Below are positions 25,627-35,819 of a DNA stretch of 48,121 nucleotides, piece after piece. The position numbers were made by a program, and so were the translations under genes. The notes beneath the pieces were generated by a model that worked only from the letters and a program-made list of their open reading frames with translations, ran no database searches and had not been told where the DNA came from. Every line of letters begins with the position of its first letter. Positions within the stretch are counted from its first letter, which is position 1. Source of the DNA: JAVVEH01 sp032251435 (GTDB taxonomy: Bacteria > Verrucomicrobiota > Lentisphaeria > Oligosphaerales > MVZH01); assembly GCA_032251435.1 (NCBI GenBank), contig JAVVEH010000033.1, positions 1-48,121 on the forward strand, in the 5' to 3' direction.

Positions 25627-28600
25627 TTCGCCAGCCTCTCGTAATAGTCTTTCAGAATCGCCCGGAATTCGAGCGGCAGTTCGCGGGCGAAGTTCTCGTT
25701 GAGAGCGGCCCGGTCACGTTTGCCGAGAACTTCCCACTCGAGCCTCCCATCCGGGGGCCGTTTGCCACTGACCGCGCCTGGCATGAACAGGCTCATCAAA
25801 TCTTCAGTCTCATTAAAGTCATCTGAGGGGGCCGGATCGGCGGGTGGCGCCGGGCCCGGCGGGTTCATGAAGATCAACGCGTAGTCGATGACAAAATGCC
25901 GCAGACTTCCGGCGGCCAGTTTCTGACTGGACAACGCGCTTTCCCGATCGGACGCTTTAGCGCTTGCCGCCGCCTTGGCAAGCTGTTCCCGCGCGGCCAC
26001 TAGCTTCAGATGAAAATTCGCCGGCGGAACAGGTGCGGGAGAAGATTCGCCACCCGATTCTCCATTCGTTTCTTTTTCCTTCACAACCGGCAACGTGTGC
26101 TGCTCCGCCCGCGCGATAAACGGGGAACAGGCCTCCTCCAACGCGCGCAGCTCAGCCTCGTAATCCGGGATTTTATCCACGCTGGCCGCATGGCATTCCC
26201 GGTATGTTTTTTGCTGTTGGGCAGCCAGGGACAGCACCTCTTTGAGAAGGACAATTTCCGGCGGGATTGCCGTTTCCGGCGGAGGCGCGCTGAGGACGAG
26301 CGCCAGATGCTTCATCAGCAAGAGCAGGGTGTCCGTGTCGGCCTTCAAGATCTGCTCCGCCCGCTTCATTGCCGCCGCGGCGCCTGACGGGTCCCCATTC
26401 TTGAGTCCTGTTTCAGCTTCACCCATCTGATCCGCGGAGCGGGTGAAAAGGTCCAATCCCGTCATGTGGTCTATCACCTTCGCATATGCGACTGTTCTTA
26501 TCTTCAATGCTTCCTGTTGTCTCGTGGCATCGACGCCAGTCACTTCGGCGGTGACTTGTCCGCGAAGTCGGCGTTGGGCCTCGCGGATCAAAACACCTTC
26601 CTGAACCGTTTCGTGCAGGGCCTCGGTCACTTCCAGTAAATATTGGTATTTGGGGACGACGGCCTCGATTTTCGCGCGCAGATTCTGTAGAGTTTCAACC
26701 ACATATTCCTGGGTGTCAAGCGCTTCCACAGGATCCTTTTCCTCCAACGCAATCCCGGCCGCATCCATATCCTCCTTCGCGAACAACATCACGGTTCCAG
26801 TTTCAACCAGGTGCGAGACCGGATCCAGCGCCACCAAGATCGCGTTAACGGCATGAATCAGGTTCTTCTGCGGCAGTGCCAGAGAGGGCATGTTGTCCGC
26901 TTCGGTCTGCCGGGTCAGCGCCAGCATGTCACGCTGTTCCTCTTCGATTTCGCCCACATAAACGCTGGGGAAAACGGCGGCTTTCGTGCTTGCCAGCATC
27001 CCCGCGTAAGGGGTGATTTTTTTCCCGTGCTCAACCAGCAACTCCCGCGCGTCGGCAAACGCCGAGACCGCCGCTTCCAAATGCCCGATGGCGTCACCGG
27101 GTTTCTTTTCCGTCAACAACGGTATGGCTTCGCGCATGGATCGCATGGCTTCTTCGATTCGAAGCGGAACGGAAAGGGAATGCTCCGAGGGGACCGCCGC
27201 CTTGCGAATGCGATCAACGCATTCCAATTGGAGTTCTTCGACAGCGGCGAGAAGAGCCTCCTGCTGGCTGGCCAGATAGTCGGTGTCTGTTCCGTCGGCG
27301 GCGGCGTCTTCGGTCTTTTCCAGGAGGCCGAGTTGCCGCTCGCTGAACCGGGTGATGCGTTCGTCTGTTTCCAAAGCGGCAAAGGACAGGCGTTCGATTC
27401 GTATCGCCTGGGTCATCGCCGCGATGCGCGTGGTGACGATGTCAGCCAGCCGGGAAAACGCATTTTCCGCGTTCAATTGCTCGTTTTCCGCCGCTTTTAA
27501 ATCGCCGGTTTCAATGTGTCTGAACGCCCTTGTCAGGGATTCATCAATGGCGCCAAGCATATCGGCGACCGGCGGGGGTTCCGGCGCGGTGTCATCAAAC
27601 AAGCGGGTTCGAGGAGCGGGAATCTCCGGCATAAGCAGCAGTTGCTGATTGGCCAGAATGTCCGCCTGTGACTTGGCTATTTCGGCCCGGCGTTTGTCAA
27701 TGGTTTTCGGTGCGAGCGAACTGAGTTCAAGGCGCAGTTCCCGCTGCTGACTGGCCTGGGACACAAGTAGTTCCCGCGCCCGCGCCAGCGCTTCGCGTTC
27801 AGCCCCCACACGCAAGCGGAATTCGGCTTTGAGCAAGGCCGCGATGACGTCCGACTGCAACCGCGCCGCCTCGGACCAGGCATCCTCGGCCAGGAGCCTG
27901 GACGCCTTTTGAAGCTGTTCGTCGGTGCCGTCTTTAAGCAACTGTTTCACAAGCCGCGTCAGGGTGAATTCAATCAGCGCCTCATCAATGGCGCTTTCCT
28001 TGCCTCTGGGGCTGGCCTGAAGCAGCCGGGACAGCCATTTCCCCAGACGTTCCTGGGCATCCGCGAGTTCGGACGCGTTCGCCCCGGGAGAAATTGTCCG
28101 CAGGCGCAACGCGGCCTGAGTCTCCGCCGCGGCATGCATTTCGCGCGCCATCACTTCGGCGGCGTCCCTGAACCCGAGTTGCAGCACTAGAAGCCCGAGT
28201 TCGCGGGCGGCGCCGTTCACCTTGTCCGCGGCGTGAGCTTTTGTTGACCCATTGCCGTCGGTCCGGGGTGTCTCGCTTGACAAAGCCCGCAGCGCGTCCG
28301 CCGCTTGGGAAACATGGTCGGCCGCGATATCGAGCATGTCCGCGCGCAACTGGTCCAGGGACGCCGTCAATGCCGGGTCTTTGACACCATTCGCGGTCAA
28401 ATCCTCAGTTAGATCATGTATATGGGCCGCCAGTTTAGTCAATCGTTCCCGTGTCAGATCCTGACGGACAGCCTCAAGTTGGCAGGTTTGAATGAATATC
28501 GGGTCCGACGGATCAAGCCGCAAGACCACCTCATGGACATCACGTTCTTCCCGGTAGATTGTCCTCAGTTGTGACAAGAGACGTTTTTTTTGTTTTTCCA

Positions 28601-30119
28601 CCTGCGCCAGATAATCCTCCATGGACATGAACTGCATGCGCCGGGCTTCCGACCGGGCGCGATGCGAGCCCTCGTCCCCCGGGAAATTATCCGTCAGCTC
28701 CACGGCGAACGTGATGATCTGCCCGACCACAAGATCCGGTAGAACCGTCCGGTAATCCCAGTCAATCCGCTGTTCACTTCCATCAACGGGCCCAGTCGGT
28801 GTGAAGAGCGCTTTTTGCTCCTCCGTTTTATCCACCCGATAAGCGATAAAGGCCTCCGCGACACCGTGATCGTCCGCACCGCGGAATGCCAGGTCCAGTT
28901 TGCGTCCGATGGTCGCGTAGATGTTGCGGTCGGGAGATGTCAACTCCACGCGCGGGGGGCGATCCGGCGCCACCTGCAGGTAGTGGCTTGGACTGACAAA
29001 TGCGAAGCCATGGTCACGCTCGACCCAGGAAAAGGCGTAGGAGCGGGATTCCGTCGCCGCTTGACGGAACGTCACCGTTCGCCCATCCTCACTGATTTCC
29101 AGGGGCAGGGGTTCCTGGCCGGCGAAGGTCACGGCCGCTTCACGAACCGCCCGATCAAGGGTGAGTATCCATTCTATCCGTGTCGTTTCCGGAACTGTCA
29201 GCGTCAAGGCTTCCACTGTTTCCGGCGGGCACCGCGTGTAGGAAGGGAATGTCACCGTCACCCGGGCTTGTTCGACATTAGGTGAATGAATCACCTCCAC
29301 AGTCCGCCAGGGACTGCGGGCGTCGCCCGCCAGTATTTGATAGTCAAATCCCCGGAAGACGGTGTCGATCCGGTACTCGCACTGTTTATCAACAATGGAA
29401 AGTTCGCGGATCCGGGCTTTTCCCTTGCCCGTGCGAAGCGCGATTTTCGCCGTTTTGGGAATCACATCTTTAATCCGGGCGGCGATATGGACCGGGTTCC
29501 CTTCCCGCACAACCAGATCACCATTCACCAGTTCCAGATGGGTTCGGGTCGGATAGGAGAGGGTCAGCCAGGGTGCGAAAATTCTTTTCATGCCCACCTT
29601 GAGCAACGGCCCGTGGGTGACACTGAGGGCGGCAAACAGGACGAGCACGAGAAGCATGACGCCTGCGGGGCGTTTGATTGATGTGAAGCGAACAATCTTT
29701 TCAGCCGTCACAGATTCGGCGGTTTCTTCCGCCTGCCGGCATATTTGGTCACATAATGCTTGGGACATCCCCTTACGCAGGTGGGTGTTTTGAAACTGAA
29801 CTGCGGTGACAAGGAGGCTTTCCATGCCGCCTCTCTGTTCTTCGATTCGTAAAGCTGTACGCGTGGCGTTAAACCGCCGGACATACCGCCATCCCGCTTT
29901 CCAGGCTTTGTATGCGGGAACGACCAGCACCGCCAGCGACATGGCGGTCCGCGCGGCTGTCGGCAGATCAGTCAGCCAGTCAAGGATGACACCGGCGAGG
30001 AACATCACCATGCTCCAGCGTGTGAAGATGAGCGCGCCGTGCGTCAAACGCAGGAGTTGCTCCAGACGCCAGACCGCCTTCAACCGACTTGCCAGCTGTG
30101 TTGTTTTTGGTTTCTTCAT
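25623..30119 (-). CDS. DUF4175-family giant membrane protein
   Basis: The 1498-residue product has two or three N-terminal membrane segments (about 30-75 and 155-178), then beta-sandwich-like periplasmic stretches with PTRTHLELVNGDLVVREGNPV and RPPRVELTSPDRNIYATIGRKLDLAFRGADDHGV. A very long, charged, helical and coiled-coil region follows (about 480-1400), and then a proline-rich, acidic tail. This matches DUF4175 proteins, which in other bacteria lie next to MoxR and VWA genes and are thought to act at the envelope. The stop overlaps the toroid gene start by four bases. It begins 75 bases after the second VWA gene, across a word-like repeat stretch. Function is not established. Confidence 0.85.
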   Translation of the reverse strand: MKKPKTTQLASRLKAVWRLEQLLRLTHGALIFTRWSMVMFLAGVILDWLTDLPTAARTAMSLAVLVVPAYKAWKAGWRYVRRFNATRTALRIEEQRGGMESLLVTAVQFQNTHLRKGMSQALCDQICRQAEETAESVTAEKIVRFTSIKRPAGVMLLVLVLFAALSVTHGPLLKVGMKRIFAPWLTLSYPTRTHLELVNGDLVVREGNPVHIAARIKDVIPKTAKIALRTGKGKARIRELSIVDKQCEYRIDTVFRGFDYQILAGDARSPWRTVEVIHSPNVEQARVTVTFPSYTRCPPETVEALTLTVPETTRIEWILTLDRAVREAAVTFAGQEPLPLEISEDGRTVTFRQAATESRSYAFSWVERDHGFAFVSPSHYLQVAPDRPPRVELTSPDRNIYATIGRKLDLAFRGADDHGVAEAFIAYRVDKTEEQKALFTPTGPVDGSEQRIDWDYRTVLPDLVVGQIITFAVELTDNFPGDEGSHRARSEARRMQFMSMEDYLAQVEKQKKRLLSQLRTIYREERDVHEVVLRLDPSDPIFIQTCQLEAVRQDLTRERLTKLAAHIHDLTEDLTANGVKDPALTASLDQLRADMLDIAADHVSQAADALRALSSETPRTDGNGSTKAHAADKVNGAARELGLLVLQLGFRDAAEVMAREMHAAAETQAALRLRTISPGANASELADAQERLGKWLSRLLQASPRGKESAIDEALIEFTLTRLVKQLLKDGTDEQLQKASRLLAEDAWSEAARLQSDVIAALLKAEFRLRVGAEREALARARELLVSQASQQRELRLELSSLAPKTIDKRRAEIAKSQADILANQQLLLMPEIPAPRTRLFDDTAPEPPPVADMLGAIDESLTRAFRHIETGDLKAAENEQLNAENAFSRLADIVTTRIAAMTQAIRIERLSFAALETDERITRFSERQLGLLEKTEDAAADGTDTDYLASQQEALLAAVEELQLECVDRIRKAAVPSEHSLSVPLRIEEAMRSMREAIPLLTEKKPGDAIGHLEAAVSAFADARELLVEHGKKITPYAGMLASTKAAVFPSVYVGEIEEEQRDMLALTRQTEADNMPSLALPQKNLIHAVNAILVALDPVSHLVETGTVMLFAKEDMDAAGIALEEKDPVEALDTQEYVVETLQNLRAKIEAVVPKYQYLLEVTEALHETVQEGVLIREAQRRLRGQVTAEVTGVDATRQQEALKIRTVAYAKVIDHMTGLDLFTRSADQMGEAETGLKNGDPSGAAAAMKRAEQILKADTDTLLLLMKHLALVLSAPPPETAIPPEIVLLKEVLSLAAQQQKTYRECHAASVDKIPDYEAELRALEEACSPFIARAEQHTLPVVKEKETNGESGGESSPAPVPPANFHLKLVAAREQLAKAAASAKASDRESALSSQKLAAGSLRHFVIDYALIFMNPPGPAPPADPAPSDDFNETEDLMSLFMPGAVSGKRPPDGRLEWEVLGKRDRAALNENFARELPLEFRAILKDYYERLAK

Positions 30120-30154
30120 TGTGTTAATTTTTGAAAACGCTTCGCTAACTGAAA

Positions 30155-30199
30155 CAACTCACGACTCACAATTCACGCCTTACGCCTCACGTTTCACGG
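30155..30199. repeat. Degenerate TCACG word repeat
   Basis: Within about 45 bases the words TCACG, TCACA and TTACG recur six or seven times with spacers of 2-4 bases. They run up to and over the stop codon of the second VWA gene (30194-30196), in the spacer before the DUF4175 gene. The same CACG core builds the 9-bp array at 40.7 kb. Confidence 0.65.
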
Positions 30200-32578
30200 C
30201 AAATCGTATTTTCTTCTGACGATCCACTCGGTCCCCATCAGCGCGGCCAGGAGGATGAGCAACCATGCGTTGTCCCAAAGAGCCACCTGTGTGGTGTATG
30301 GTATAGTTCTCGGGTTCAGGTTGAGGAGATTAGGGAGCTCGTCCATCCGCGTCAAATTCAGACATGTTCCACCGGACAATTCCGCGATCCTCCGCAGCCG
30401 CTCGATCTGCATGTCGGTGCCCGCCATCTCCGGCTGAATATCGGTCACTTGGAATTCGGTTATATTGGCGATCGACCGGTCCGTGGAATTGGCCTCGACC
30501 CGGTAGGATCCGGGCCGGGTCGGGGAGAAGTATCCCTGGTAAAGCCCGGCCGTTCCGGCGTCGGGACGCAGTGTCAGGCGTTGGGGGACGGCCCCGGGAC
30601 TGGCCAACGCGGTGACAGTGACATCAAAACCGGACTGCATAATCGGTTCAAACCGGTCGTCTAGAAGATGGGCGTAAAGCTGGACCTGTCCATCCACGGC
30701 GTAGGTCGCGCGGTCGGTTTCCAGGCGGATCCGTTTGTGTTCGCCCATCAACCGCGACAGGGTCAGAAACTGAATGCACTGCGACCAAACGCGCCAGTGA
30801 TACTTGTCTCCAGTCTTGAAACGGAGCAACCACATTCTGTCAGTTCCGATCATCATGCATTTGCCGGTTCCATAGCGCTGCCAGGCGACAAGCGGATACG
30901 GGTCGATCCGCGAACCCGAGTTTGAGAGAGTGGCCAGAACCGTCGCCCCCGGACGGGCCTCCAGCAGGGGAGGCACCCTATCCAGCGGAGCGACGCGGCT
31001 CCAGACGGTGTCATTCTCCTCCCGGTCATGTTCGAGGGTCATCACAAGACTGCTGCGGCCCTCGGGAGTCAGAACCGGATAGACTGCGTCATCCACGTCT
31101 TCCCATTCACCGTCCGGCTCGAATGTCACCGGAAGCATTGTCTCGACAGGGGTTCCGGAATAACTGGCGGGCGAGAACCGCGACCCGCACAGCATCAGCA
31201 ACGATCCACCCCTTTCCCGAATGAGTTCTTCAAGCCTGAGAAGTTCATCACCACTGAAAAATGCCGCGTCCACGTCCCCGAGGATGACTAAATCATATTT
31301 AAACGCTTCTTCCCGCCTTTCCGGGAAACGGGCGATGTATTCCGACGAATTCCGTGCGATCCCCGGGTCGGCCCGGGTGGCGATGAAGGTGGCGTTGACG
31401 CGCGGGTCACGCTTCAGCATGGCCCGCAGATAGCGATATTCCCAGCGCGCGCTGCCTTCGATACAGAGCACATTTATTTTTTCATTGACAATCCGGACAC
31501 TGCGTTCGACCACGTTATTCTCCGCCGTCGCTTCATCGGCAAACGGTTCAATGGCGATCTCAGCCTGAGCGGCCCCCTTTTCATGGGTATCCACATTAAA
31601 AAAGATCTCCTCAAACTGGAGCCCGCCGGCCAACTGGATAGCGCGCCGGGCCACATTGCGCCCATTCAGGCGTACCGTCATAGAAGCCATTCGCTTTTCA
31701 TATCCCTTCGAGCGGATCTGCACGCGTACCGGAACCTTGTCACCGGAAAACGCGACATCCTGCATGACAACATTGCGAATGGACACATCATCCGGATCAA
31801 CCAGCCCCACTGGCACGGGAAAAACGGGTATGCCCTGGATGCCAAGATCATGAAGGGCCGCTTTGGCATTCCGGGATGACGTGTCCAGCCCGTCGGACAG
31901 CAATACAATACCCGCCAGCGGCGCGTCCCGGTTGGAACTGGCGACCGCCTTCAAGGAATCGGCGATGGAGGTTCCCGTTTCTTCAGCCAGCAGACCGGTC
32001 AGGGCGTCTGTCGCCATCGTCTCCCCTTCACCCAGCAGGCGAAGGTTTGTGCCGAAGACGTAATAAGCGATGTCCAGATCACGTTCAAGTGCCGTCAGAA
32101 CAGGACGTCCCGAGGTTGAAAGCATTGAGCCGGCCAGATCCACCCGCGACGCGGCGGCGATTGTTTCACGCTGCTTGGAATCCAGTTCCAGCGCGGCCCG
32201 GTTCACATCTCCGGTGGCGGATTGAGGCAGCAGCCCAAGAGCCACCGCCGCCTCCACGACATCCGCCGGCCGTTTCCGCTGATCCTTGATTGACATACTT
32301 TTTGACACATCAATCAGCACCGGCAGCCGCCGCTTGATACGCCGTGTCCGTTCAACGACCACATGGGGCTCAAACAAGGCCAAAACAACAAGACTGAGAA
32401 CCACCATCCGGGCAACCAGAAGTCCGGCCCGGACGCGGCTCGGAACTCCCCTGGATTGGCGGTAGAGAAAAAGGGAGAGGATCACCACCGCGGCGAGCGC
32501 CCCTGGAATCATCAGCGGATGGGCGGGCCGGGCCCAGATGAGCTGCTTGATCCCAAAAATAGTCGTCATCCAGTTCAT
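30194..32578 (-). CDS. VWA-domain membrane protein with glutamine-amidotransferase-like domain
   Basis: The product is about 794 residues. Two N-terminal membrane helices (about 20-42 and 50-70) are followed by a von Willebrand factor A domain with the MIDAS motif DVSKS (about 90). Beta-rich repeats come next, then a class I glutamine-amidotransferase-like region (INVLCIEGSARWEYRYLRAMLKRDP onwards, about 365-600) that probably lacks catalysis. A C-terminal helix (WLLILLAALMGTEWIV) leads to a basic tail. It is a probable partner of the BatA-like protein and MoxR. The ATG at 32578 has GGGAGG upstream and overlaps the preceding stop by ATGA, so the longer frame back to 32644 is not used. Confidence 0.87.
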   Translation of the reverse strand: MNWMTTIFGIKQLIWARPAHPLMIPGALAAVVILSLFLYRQSRGVPSRVRAGLLVARMVVLSLVVLALFEPHVVVERTRRIKRRLPVLIDVSKSMSIKDQRKRPADVVEAAVALGLLPQSATGDVNRAALELDSKQRETIAAASRVDLAGSMLSTSGRPVLTALERDLDIAYYVFGTNLRLLGEGETMATDALTGLLAEETGTSIADSLKAVASSNRDAPLAGIVLLSDGLDTSSRNAKAALHDLGIQGIPVFPVPVGLVDPDDVSIRNVVMQDVAFSGDKVPVRVQIRSKGYEKRMASMTVRLNGRNVARRAIQLAGGLQFEEIFFNVDTHEKGAAQAEIAIEPFADEATAENNVVERSVRIVNEKINVLCIEGSARWEYRYLRAMLKRDPRVNATFIATRADPGIARNSSEYIARFPERREEAFKYDLVILGDVDAAFFSGDELLRLEELIRERGGSLLMLCGSRFSPASYSGTPVETMLPVTFEPDGEWEDVDDAVYPVLTPEGRSSLVMTLEHDREENDTVWSRVAPLDRVPPLLEARPGATVLATLSNSGSRIDPYPLVAWQRYGTGKCMMIGTDRMWLLRFKTGDKYHWRVWSQCIQFLTLSRLMGEHKRIRLETDRATYAVDGQVQLYAHLLDDRFEPIMQSGFDVTVTALASPGAVPQRLTLRPDAGTAGLYQGYFSPTRPGSYRVEANSTDRSIANITEFQVTDIQPEMAGTDMQIERLRRIAELSGGTCLNLTRMDELPNLLNLNPRTIPYTTQVALWDNAWLLILLAALMGTEWIVRRKYDLP

Positions 32579-34755
32579 GACTTGCCTCCCTCCGCGCGTT
32601 CGTTGCCGGCGCGTCCTTGTCGTGAAGATTTTCTGGAAAGCCACTCGGCGAAAAGACTTTCAATGATGAAAAAAGCCAACCCTGTCAGCATAAAGAAGCG
32701 CCAGAAGGAACGCGGGGCGCGGATGTCGTCAACACCATCGGACAGCCCGGCGTCACTCGGCGTGATCCGCGCGCCCGTGCCTTGCAACGTCCGGGCCGCC
32801 TCTTCGGCAGTCATGCATTTGACCCTGGATTCCCGTGTGTCAACATTCACCGCTATCGGCATGCCCGTGGCCTGCAAACTTACCCGGGCCAGGTAAAATC
32901 CCGGTTCCCGCGCGGATTCAAGAAGCGCCACGTATTGGTCCCGGTATTCCTGAACGGGAACGGTTATCGTCTCTCCGGAAGGCGTGTCGAACACAGCGTC
33001 CGTGGTGTCAGGTTGGTCAACATAGGACAACGACAATGTGTCCGCGACCATTCTCGGTGTTTCAAACTCGCGGGCTGTCAGGTAGGTCACCATCTGCTGA
33101 AGCAGCATGGGGAACACCGGATTGACAGCCATATTGTTCCAGGCCGGTCCCGCGGACGTTGTAAACATGAAGACGTGCCCCCGGCCCAGTGAATGCTCCA
33201 GGAGAACCGGCGAATCGCTGCCCGCCAGTGACAGCACCGTCGCGCTTGTCGGTGACGGGGTCACCCGGATTAAGCGGCGGAAGCGTGTCTCACTGAGCAG
33301 ATCCTCCGGCAGCGAGAACAACGGGCGGCAGACAGGATGGTCGGTCAATGACGGATCCAACGGCCTCCCGATGCCCATCGCGTCGCTTGTGCTCTCCGAT
33401 TCTTCCAGGACCGCCGGCAGCAGCGGTGTGCCTTCCAAGGCGGAGCGCTGGTTCCACACATTGGCTTTCACATAGTCACCGGCGAACCAGATCAGCCCGT
33501 TGCCGGCTCTGACATAACTCTCCAGTGAGCGCGCCAGTTCGGCCGTGATATCCGGAACGTCAGCAAGCGCCACCACGTCAAATGTCTTCAAATCCTGAGC
33601 GGGCAGGTCGACCCATGAGACCGTCTGGACGTTGAGATCCTCCTGTGTCTTGCCGGTGCCGGACGCCCGCAGCGCGGTCGCGATCAATTCACCGGAGCTA
33701 TTGGAAGGGCCGGATGATCCTTCAACACAGAGCACGGACACGTGATCCCGGATCACGGCCACGGCCCGGCGCGCGTTGTCCGCTTCCAGAGCGTCTTTGT
33801 CCAGTTCCGCGGAAATCCGCACCGGGCCGGGATCGCGGAAAGACAGAGACAACAAAACTGTCTCCGATGTCCCTGGGGCGATAAAGGGAATGATCTTGAC
33901 ATCCACGCTGATGTTGTTGATCAAACCGTTCACCTTGACATTCCGCGCGGCCATGTCGCCCGAGTTTCGGACGGTGACGCGGTAACTTGCCGGTGTGCCT
34001 TTTCGAAGCACCCCGGATGCCAGTTCCAAGCTGGTAATCGCCAGATTTTCTGAGCCCCCGCCGACGGGAATAATAAAGGTGGAGGCATTCCGGGCCAAAT
34101 CCTTAAACGACGCGTGCAGCCAGGCTGACCGCGGCTTCCAGTCCTGCTCCTGCATGTCGGTTATGATATAGATTTCCTTCCGGGACTCTTTCAATTCCGC
34201 GGCCAGATTCTTGAGTCGCCGCGGGACGCTGTCCAGGTCAAGCGACTCGGATGTCGCCGTCAGATTGCTCAGGATATCGGCAAAATGGTCGGGATCAAAG
34301 GCGACATTGCGCGCCACGACGCGATGATCAGTCGCCAGAAGGAGTAACGTGACAGGATTCCCGGGTGGAATTCCCCGGGTGATGGCGCCGGTCTTTTCAA
34401 TCGCCTTTTCGAAGCGTGTGGCGGTCCCGTCACTGTGAAGCATGCTGTAAGACGCGTCAATAGCGATGACGACACCGGCGCGGTAATCACCCAGAGAGGC
34501 CATCGCGCCACCCGGTTTGTCCGCCGTCGGCCGGGAGAAGGCCAACACGAGCAGCAGGAGGGCCAGGCAACGGAGAATCAAGAGCAGAATATCACGCAGC
34601 CGCAACTGGCGGGATCGCACCCGGACACTGCGGTTGAGAAACCGCATCGCCGCCCAGGCGGTTGTTCTGACCTGATGGCGGTTGAGCATATGCGCGATGA
34701 TCGGCAACGACACGCCAAGAGCGCCTAAAAGCAGCCATGGATTCAGAAAGGTCAT
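32575..34755 (-). CDS. BatA-type VWA-domain membrane protein
   Basis: The 726-residue protein begins with the BatA N-terminal membrane module (FLNPWLLLGALGVSLPIIAHMLNR, then a second helix at about 57-77). A VWA domain follows with MIDAS motif DASYS (about 98). Next are Ig-like repeats (VTVRNSGDMAARNVKV), an amidotransferase-like domain (about 330-560), and a C-terminal helix (FFMLTGLAFFIIESLFAEWL) with a basic tail. BatA-type proteins are linked to MoxR ATPases and stress tolerance in other bacteria. ATGA overlaps at both ends tie it to the DUF58 and second VWA genes, so the three are translated together. Confidence 0.9.
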   Translation of the reverse strand: MTFLNPWLLLGALGVSLPIIAHMLNRHQVRTTAWAAMRFLNRSVRVRSRQLRLRDILLLILRCLALLLLVLAFSRPTADKPGGAMASLGDYRAGVVIAIDASYSMLHSDGTATRFEKAIEKTGAITRGIPPGNPVTLLLLATDHRVVARNVAFDPDHFADILSNLTATSESLDLDSVPRRLKNLAAELKESRKEIYIITDMQEQDWKPRSAWLHASFKDLARNASTFIIPVGGGSENLAITSLELASGVLRKGTPASYRVTVRNSGDMAARNVKVNGLINNISVDVKIIPFIAPGTSETVLLSLSFRDPGPVRISAELDKDALEADNARRAVAVIRDHVSVLCVEGSSGPSNSSGELIATALRASGTGKTQEDLNVQTVSWVDLPAQDLKTFDVVALADVPDITAELARSLESYVRAGNGLIWFAGDYVKANVWNQRSALEGTPLLPAVLEESESTSDAMGIGRPLDPSLTDHPVCRPLFSLPEDLLSETRFRRLIRVTPSPTSATVLSLAGSDSPVLLEHSLGRGHVFMFTTSAGPAWNNMAVNPVFPMLLQQMVTYLTAREFETPRMVADTLSLSYVDQPDTTDAVFDTPSGETITVPVQEYRDQYVALLESAREPGFYLARVSLQATGMPIAVNVDTRESRVKCMTAEEAARTLQGTGARITPSDAGLSDGVDDIRAPRSFWRFFMLTGLAFFIIESLFAEWLSRKSSRQGRAGNERAEGGKS

Positions 34756-35681
34756 AAGCGGGCTCCCACGGCGGCCCCATTCAGTATGGTCGCGCGTTCG
34801 GCGAAAAATTCGGTCAAAACCCCGTCCAGCGGGCGGGACGTGTCGACCACCTTATAATCGATGTCAACGCCCATGCAACCGGTGCGGAGCGCCGCCATAT
34901 ACTCACCCAGACTGGCCAGGTAGTCATCACGGATCCGCTCCGGCTGGGTGGTCAGGGGAAGTTCCTGTTCAAGTCCTTCAAAGCGCCAGGTTCCCTTGAA
35001 CGGAAACGCAATCTCGTAGGGGTCGAGTGTGTGTAAAACCACGACGTTATGGCCGTCAAACCTGAGATGGTCAAGTCCGGCCATGATATCGCTCACGTCG
35101 GCGAGGAGGTCAGAGATCAGAATCACGAAAGAGCGCCGCTTCATCATCAGCGCGATGTCGTGCAATTGCTTCGCGATGGTGCTTTTCGGGGCGGGAATGA
35201 TGTCGCGCAGAAGTCTGTCGATCTGGACGATGATCCCCATCGCGGAGCGCGGGGGCATGTAAGCGCGCACGTCCGAGTCGAAAACCGACAGTCCAACCGA
35301 GTCACGTTGCTTGAGCACCAAGTAGGCCAGGGACGCGGCGAGAAACTTGGCGTATTCCAGCTTGTTCACCTTGCCCGACCCGTAAGTCATTGAGGCGCTG
35401 GCGTCAATCAGGATATGACAGTCAAAATTGGTTTCAGCCTCGTACAGTTTCGTGTAATAGCGGTCGGTCCTGCCGTAGACCCGCCAGTCAATGTCACGGA
35501 TCGCGTCACCGGGAGCGTACTGCCGGTGGTGGGCGAATTCCGTGCTGAATCCCCGCAACGGACTGCGGTGGCTGCCCACCCGCAAGCCCTCAACCACTTC
35601 CCGGGCGACCAGCTCCAAGTCTCCCAACTTCTGTAAAAGCTCGGGATCAAGATAAAATGTTTGTGGTAGATGTTCAGACAT
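34752..35681 (-). CDS. DUF58 domain protein
   Basis: This 309-residue soluble protein carries the DUF58 signature GFSTEFAHHRQYAPGDAIRDIDWRVYGRTDRYYTKLYE, then a VWA-like half with MIDAS motif DASASM (about 94-98) and ILISDLLAD. DUF58 proteins nearly always sit beside MoxR ATPases. They are thought to pass the ATPase's action to VWA membrane proteins as an adaptor (family knowledge; not shown here). The stop overlaps the BatA-like start by four bases. The upstream MoxR gene is 138 bases away across a palindrome-bearing spacer. Confidence 0.93.
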   Translation of the reverse strand: MSEHLPQTFYLDPELLQKLGDLELVAREVVEGLRVGSHRSPLRGFSTEFAHHRQYAPGDAIRDIDWRVYGRTDRYYTKLYEAETNFDCHILIDASASMTYGSGKVNKLEYAKFLAASLAYLVLKQRDSVGLSVFDSDVRAYMPPRSAMGIIVQIDRLLRDIIPAPKSTIAKQLHDIALMMKRRSFVILISDLLADVSDIMAGLDHLRFDGHNVVVLHTLDPYEIAFPFKGTWRFEGLEQELPLTTQPERIRDDYLASLGEYMAALRTGCMGVDIDYKVVDTSRPLDGVLTEFFAERATILNGAAVGARL

Positions 35682-35752
35682 GGCTTTTCATGGAGCAGGT
35701 CGTGCGAAATCAAGTGAAAGGGACGAGCCGATCCCGTCGCGGTTGTTGTGTG

Positions 35753-35790
35753 GATTCATCGAAGAATCGGCTTCATCGAATGATTCGATG
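35753..35790. promoter_or_regulatory. Palindromic operator-like site between moxR and the DUF58 gene
   Basis: CATCGAAT-G-ATTCGATG (35774-35790) is a perfect 8+1+8 palindrome. Its left part repeats as TTCATCGAA at 35755-35763 and 35772-35780, exactly 17 bases apart. GATTC (35753-35757) and GAATC (35764-35768) form another small inverted repeat. The site lies in the only long gap at the top of the operon. It could be an operator for an internal promoter or an RNA hairpin. Confidence 0.45.
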
Positions 35791-35819
35791 CCGCCGACTC
35801 CTTCGAAAAACACCATCGT

